A stretch of DNA of 64,000 bases from Sphagnum compactum (lineage: Eukaryota; Bryophyta; Sphagnopsida; Sphagnales), in NCBI GenBank assembly GCA_965153455.1, contig OZ234493.1, forward strand, positions 31,300,213-31,364,212, given 5' to 3'. Shown here one piece after another: positions 60,244 to 64,000 of this stretch. The notes beneath the pieces were generated by a model. That model ran no database searches, was not told the origin of the DNA, and saw only the letters and a program-made list of their open reading frames with translations. The translations under genes and the position numbers were made by a program. How positions within the stretch are numbered: the first letter of the stretch is position 1; each line of letters starts with the position of its first letter.

Positions 60244-61752
60244 TTAAAGAGCAGTTGTTGCAAGACTAGTTCCAAGTGGAGATTTTGTTGTTATAATATT
60301 CCAGGCTGCACAGGGAGTTTCCTGCTGCAGTTGCATCCATGGGTTGCACAAAAGCTTCAAGAGCTCACGAGCTTTGAGCCGGGTACGAGGAGAGCAGTCG
60401 AGCTGAAGAAGCAAGAGCAAAGCTGCAAACAAACCTGATTGTTGAGCAGCCAGGAGCTGACAATCAGAGGAAGCTTTACAAACAGACCAGATGATGGCAA
60501 CACTGAGTTCAGTAGCCAAGTGAGAGACAGTGTGGAGATGGTGCACTAGAGCTGCCATGGCTAAGGCATGATCAGCAACAGCTGCTCTTCCTTCTGCTGT
60601 CGTGCAGAGAAGCTCCAGTACCCCTAGTGCAAGCTCTATATTGCTTCTCTTGGCCTCTGGAAGAAGCTCTATGAGTAAAGGAATCACTGATCCCACCTCC
60701 ACTACCTTGATCCTGTTTCTCCTCGGAATGCAGATTGTCAGCAAGGCTTTCAAGGAAGCTTGGATGGCCTTGGGGTACAAATCCTCTCGTAACATCTTGG
60801 CTAGAGCTTCTAGCACTAGAGCTTTCGGTGGTATCATCTCTGCTGCAGCTCCGATGCTGCAGCTGCTCTGGCTTTGTGACTGATCATCTGTTTCCAATGA
60901 TGCCTGCTGCATTATTGCTGCAAACACTGTTGCGGCATTTACCTTGGCATCCAAGCTTCTTCCCTTGCACAAAAACCAAGCTATGGCTGCCACCGACCTG
61001 GGTTTCAGAAGCTCTCGCCGATGTCGACTGTTTGTGAGGAGAGCAAGAATGGCCAGAGCTTCTTCGCTAGCCTCTAGACTGAAAACTCCGCAACTACGCT
61101 GTTGTTGTTGAGCTCCAGCAGCTGCATTCAAGCTGATCCCTTCGTCTTGTTCTTCAATATTCGTCTTCCGCAGCTGCATTGAGCTACAACATGATGGGAT
61201 TTCTACAGTAGCTGCAGAGCTGCTATTTTCTTCTGCTGCTGCACTGATCATCACGGAAGCGAGCACTGAGACTGCGACCTCGGATTCTTGCATCCATTTG
61301 CGGGTCCTCTCGCTCTCCCGAGCTAGCGATCTGATGTTCTTGAGAGTGGGTAAAGGATCAGCTGTCGAGCTCCGGAGTTGATGCAGCATGGTAGCCACAG
61401 TATCAAGAACACACATCAGGGCCTGTCGCAGTTTGGGAGTCGCGAGGATTGGCACCACGCTCGCGTCCAAGGTGGTGGAGCCAGCTTCCTGGGTTTCGCG
61501 GCACCAGTTGTGGATGAGACGGCGGAGGGTGTGGTTGGGCACCAGCTCCAAGGACGACAGCTTCTGCATGGTGGCGGGACACGTCTGGTTTCCCGCTTTC
61601 AGCCAGAGCTCGATGCTGCTCCGCTCGTAGCTTTGCCCCGTGCTCAACACCACCGGATCCCTCATCAGCTCCAGCGATATCGGACACTTGAAAAACGGCG
61701 GCACTAGTACTGTTGCCACTTTCTCGTCCACCGCGCCTCCTCTAGGCCTCAT
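60244..61752 (-). CDS. PUB: plant U-box E3 ubiquitin ligase with ARM repeats (PUB), intronless
   Basis: The 502-residue protein starts with a U-box at about residues 18-92: PPFFKCPISLELMRDPVVLS, then GQSYERSSIELWL, CPATMQKL and LVPNHTLRRLIHNWC. U-box domains recruit E2 enzymes without zinc. The rest (about 100-480) is helical, with ARM-like repeats (for example LEALAKMLRE, VIPLLIELLPEAKRSNIELA, GVLELLCTTAEGRAAV) for substrate binding. There is no N-terminal UND domain, so it belongs to the short U-box/ARM class seen in PUB20-30 proteins, several of which act in immune or drought signalling; the target here is unknown. It lacks introns, as many members do. The start is the ATG at 61752, which places the U-box at the usual distance. 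The upstream leader carries CT runs. Confidence 0.95.
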   Translation of the reverse strand: MRPRGGAVDEKVATVLVPPFFKCPISLELMRDPVVLSTGQSYERSSIELWLKAGNQTCPATMQKLSSLELVPNHTLRRLIHNWCRETQEAGSTTLDASVVPILATPKLRQALMCVLDTVATMLHQLRSSTADPLPTLKNIRSLARESERTRKWMQESEVAVSVLASVMISAAAEENSSSAATVEIPSCCSSMQLRKTNIEEQDEGISLNAAAGAQQQQRSCGVFSLEASEEALAILALLTNSRHRRELLKPRSVAAIAWFLCKGRSLDAKVNAATVFAAIMQQASLETDDQSQSQSSCSIGAAAEMIPPKALVLEALAKMLREDLYPKAIQASLKALLTICIPRRNRIKVVEVGSVIPLLIELLPEAKRSNIELALGVLELLCTTAEGRAAVADHALAMAALVHHLHTVSHLATELSVAIIWSVCKASSDCQLLAAQQSGLFAALLLLLQLDCSPRTRLKARELLKLLCNPWMQLQQETPCAAWNIITTKSPLGTSLATTAL

Positions 61753-62454
61753 CGATCAACTCCTGACTCTGCAGGCCTGCACTACTCTAGTCCTGCTACA
61801 AATCTAAACCAAAAACAAGAAACTCCGGACTGATCCTCTTCACAACCCAAGCTCCTCTCTCTCTCTCTCTCTCTCAGAGAAACAGAAACACAAAAAGATA
61901 CAAACTTGTTCCAAGGAACCAAGCTCTTCGCTACTTTCTCTCTCTCTCAAAAGATTCCAGGAAATGGAGGACTCACAAGTTAAGAGCCAACTAGCGAACA
62001 AAAAGAACCCACTATACAACAACAACTATCAGAACAATCTGATGTTCAATGCAGTAACGGCCCTGCTCTGCTGCAACAACGTCATCAACAGCGACAACAG
62101 ATCCTCCTCGCCCTAACATTGAAGGAATGTACAAATTAGGGGCATTTTATATACTAGATGAATGATCAGAGATGAGCTGCTGCTGCTGCTGCACAAAACA
62201 GTAGTAGTAGCTAGCTAGCGGGTGCAAATCATGTGCTGAAGAAGCTGCTGCTGCTGCCTACAGGGATGATGATCAGGGGTTGAGCTGCACCATGGGGTTA
62301 GAACTTGGTTGTGGAAAGATCAGGCAGAAGACAATATGGGTCTTGTTGGTCGGTGACTTGGTACTCAAGAAACGAAGCAACGGACTAGCTGCAGGAGAGA
62401 AGCTGAGTCGGAGGCAAAATGCAAAGCAGAAGAGAAAGAGACACACAGAGAGAC

Positions 62455-62496
<42 letters not shown>

Positions 62497-62560
62497 GGCA
62501 GAGGGGGGCGGGGGGAGGAGCAGAGTGTCAGTTAGTAGAGTAAGGTAGCTTAATTAGTGA
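61753..62560 (-). promoter_or_regulatory. PUB 5' leader/promoter with CT and GA microsatellites
   Basis: CTCTCTCT runs at 61855-61875 and 61938-61948 and a GA run at 62457-62490 lie upstream of the PUB start, with CTG runs near 62178-62192 and 62243-62257. Long GA/CT tracts near plant transcription starts are common. No separate gene is seen. Confidence 0.5.
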
Positions 62561-62990
62561 GCAGTTAGTGAGCACGGAAAAACCAGTCAAGGACGGGAAC
62601 TGACTAACTGACACGAAGAGACTGACTAACTGACTGTTCTCTATCTTAACTGTATCCATGAATCATCAATCATTAATTTACCCACGTCCTGCTTTGGTTG
62701 CCTCCGACTAGGCTACGCTGGCAGGGCAGGACGCTTAATTAAACCCCCACCCCCCCCCCCGGCTTACGAACTCTGCAGGTGTCAGTTAGTGTGCAGGAAA
62801 TATTATGGACTAGGTAACCGACTCAAGCGCATAGGTTAGTGTGAATAGTTAAGGCACCCACCCAGCCAGACAGACCCTATTCACACTAACCAGCATGCGC
62901 CCCTCCTCCAGCTGGTTATTATTATAATTATTATTATTATTAGACATACCTATCAATCCCTCATGAGAATGAATCCCAGATTTTCTCTCC
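62561..62990. other. intergenic, no supported gene
   Basis: Contains ACTGACTAACTGAC phrases, a poly-C tract (62743-62760) and a TTATTATTA run (62927-62941). No coding content. Confidence 0.4.
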
Positions 62991-63313
62991 TTTCATCCAT
63001 GTAGAGTGGTTATGAAATTTTCATCCAAGTTGCAAAACGGTTATGGAATCATTGGGCCAATGAGAGCCTAGGGTGAGTGGGTTGGTGGTGGTACCTTGTG
63101 CTAATTATTAGGTTGCTGATGAATGAGGTTTTCTCTCTTTTTCATCCATGTAGAGTGGTTATGAAATTTTCTTTCACCCAAGTTCTTTTCATCCATGTGT
63201 TAGAGTGATTATGAAATTTTCATCCAACTCGTAAACCGGTTATGGAATCATTTTGGGCCAACAAGAGCCTAGGGGGGGTGGTGGTACCTTGTGCTAATTA
63301 TTAGGTTGTTGAT
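62991..63313 (+). repeat. two-copy direct duplication with an extra partial copy
   Basis: Block 62991-63123 (TTTCATCCATGTAGAGTGGT ... TTATTAGGTTGCTGATGAA) recurs at 63186-63313 with substitutions. A truncated copy of the first 40 bases lies between them (63138-63177). Shared inner landmarks are GGTTATGGAATCATT, GAGCCTAGGG and GGTACCTTGTGCTAATTATTAGG. Confidence 0.85.
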
Positions 63314-64000
63314 GAAGCAAAGGTCAAAAGGTTGTGGGTTGTAACAGTGTAAACCCTGTTGTCAATGGATGAAAAGATATGTAATCCTCCTCTTCTCAAT
63401 GGATGAAAAGATATGGATGAAAAGATATGTAATCCTCTTCTTCTCAATGGATGAAAAACTCATATTCAATGTCCTGTCCAGATGATGCATGCATAAAATT
63501 TGTTTTTAAAAAAGGAAGGGCGAGACCTTATGCTTGGTGAACACTGAGTCAAGAATGAATGAAAAGCTTGACAACTTATGGATGGTAGATTATGATGTTG
63601 TTTTCATTCGGTCCCACATTTCTTGGTTTTCTAAGGAAAGTGAAATTTTGGTATTTTTCCTTTTCTTGTTTTTTTCCTCCTCTCGGTTTTGAGAATCTTA
63701 AGTGCAATTTTGAGAATAATCTTTTAAAATTCATATAACCTTTGATTTTGTAATTTTTCTAAAAAAAATTTAGGAAAACTAAATAACCCAACTAAAACTA
63801 ATAAAACTTGATTTGTAATATTAGTTTTATTCATCCAACTAGTGCACAAAGCCCAGGTAAAAAGGATTGTGTATGGATTGCTATGTACATGCAATTATAA
63901 CTAATATAACGTGCTCAAAAAGCAAATCCTTGACTATTGTCCTTTCCAAAAACTTGTACTACTTATATATAGTTTTTAAAAGGAGTTGGACTTGTTTTTA
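63314..64000. other. intergenic, no supported gene
   Basis: TCAATGGATGAAAAGATATG recurs at about 63363, 63398 and 63447 in short direct copies. The rest is AT-rich with no recognisable gene. Confidence 0.4.

Noticed and set aside
1-64000. CRISPR arrays, bacterial operons, prophage or organelle insertions
   Set aside because: All repeats are ordinary plant tandem or transposon repeats, and the genes are nuclear and spliced. No direct-repeat/spacer structure was seen.

Overview
The window is nuclear DNA from a land plant. It holds spliced genes with GT/AG introns, plant-only families (alpha-expansin, chloroplast ISE2-type helicase, DWARF27 carotenoid isomerase, plant U-box/ARM ligase, ALP1-like protein) and plant DNA transposons (hAT, CACTA). 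The species cannot be fixed from sequence alone. The many GA/CT and CAG microsatellites, the moderate gene density and the intronless PUB and proteasome genes would suit a bryophyte or another seed-free plant, but this is only an inference.

Layout. (1) 1-8 kb, genic: an uninterrupted 20S proteasome alpha-4 (PAC) gene on minus, an ALP1-like domesticated PIF/Harbinger transposase gene on plus, and a three-exon alpha-expansin on minus with an unusual N-terminal insertion. (2) 8-25 kb: an AT-rich, gene-free stretch containing a complete-ended but decayed hAT transposon (18183-22285, 8-bp target duplication GTTGAAAC) and a five-copy 76-bp minisatellite. (3) 25.0-27.6 kb, minus: a seven-exon DWARF27-type gene rebuilt here from splice sites (313 aa). 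(4) 29.7-39.5 kb, minus: a vacuolar-iron-transporter pseudogene fragment, then an 18-exon ISE2/DExH15-type chloroplast RNA helicase gene (1287 aa). (5) 40-52 kb: a repeat desert with CACTA elements, one apparently nested in another and splitting a decayed TNP2-like transposase, plus minisatellites, an AT-rich inverted repeat and tRNA-like Pol III boxes. (6) 52-64 kb: a six-exon endosulfine/ARPP-19 gene on plus (121 aa), an intronless U-box/ARM E3 ligase on minus, and duplicated non-coding blocks.

The genes are not an operon and have no shared pathway. Two encode predicted plastid proteins (D27, ISE2), two act in ubiquitin/proteasome turnover (PAC, PUB), one is secreted to the wall (expansin), one is a probable PP2A regulator (endosulfine) and one is a probable chromatin protein derived from a transposase. 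Every exon set given here keeps a continuous frame across all junctions. No transcript evidence was available.
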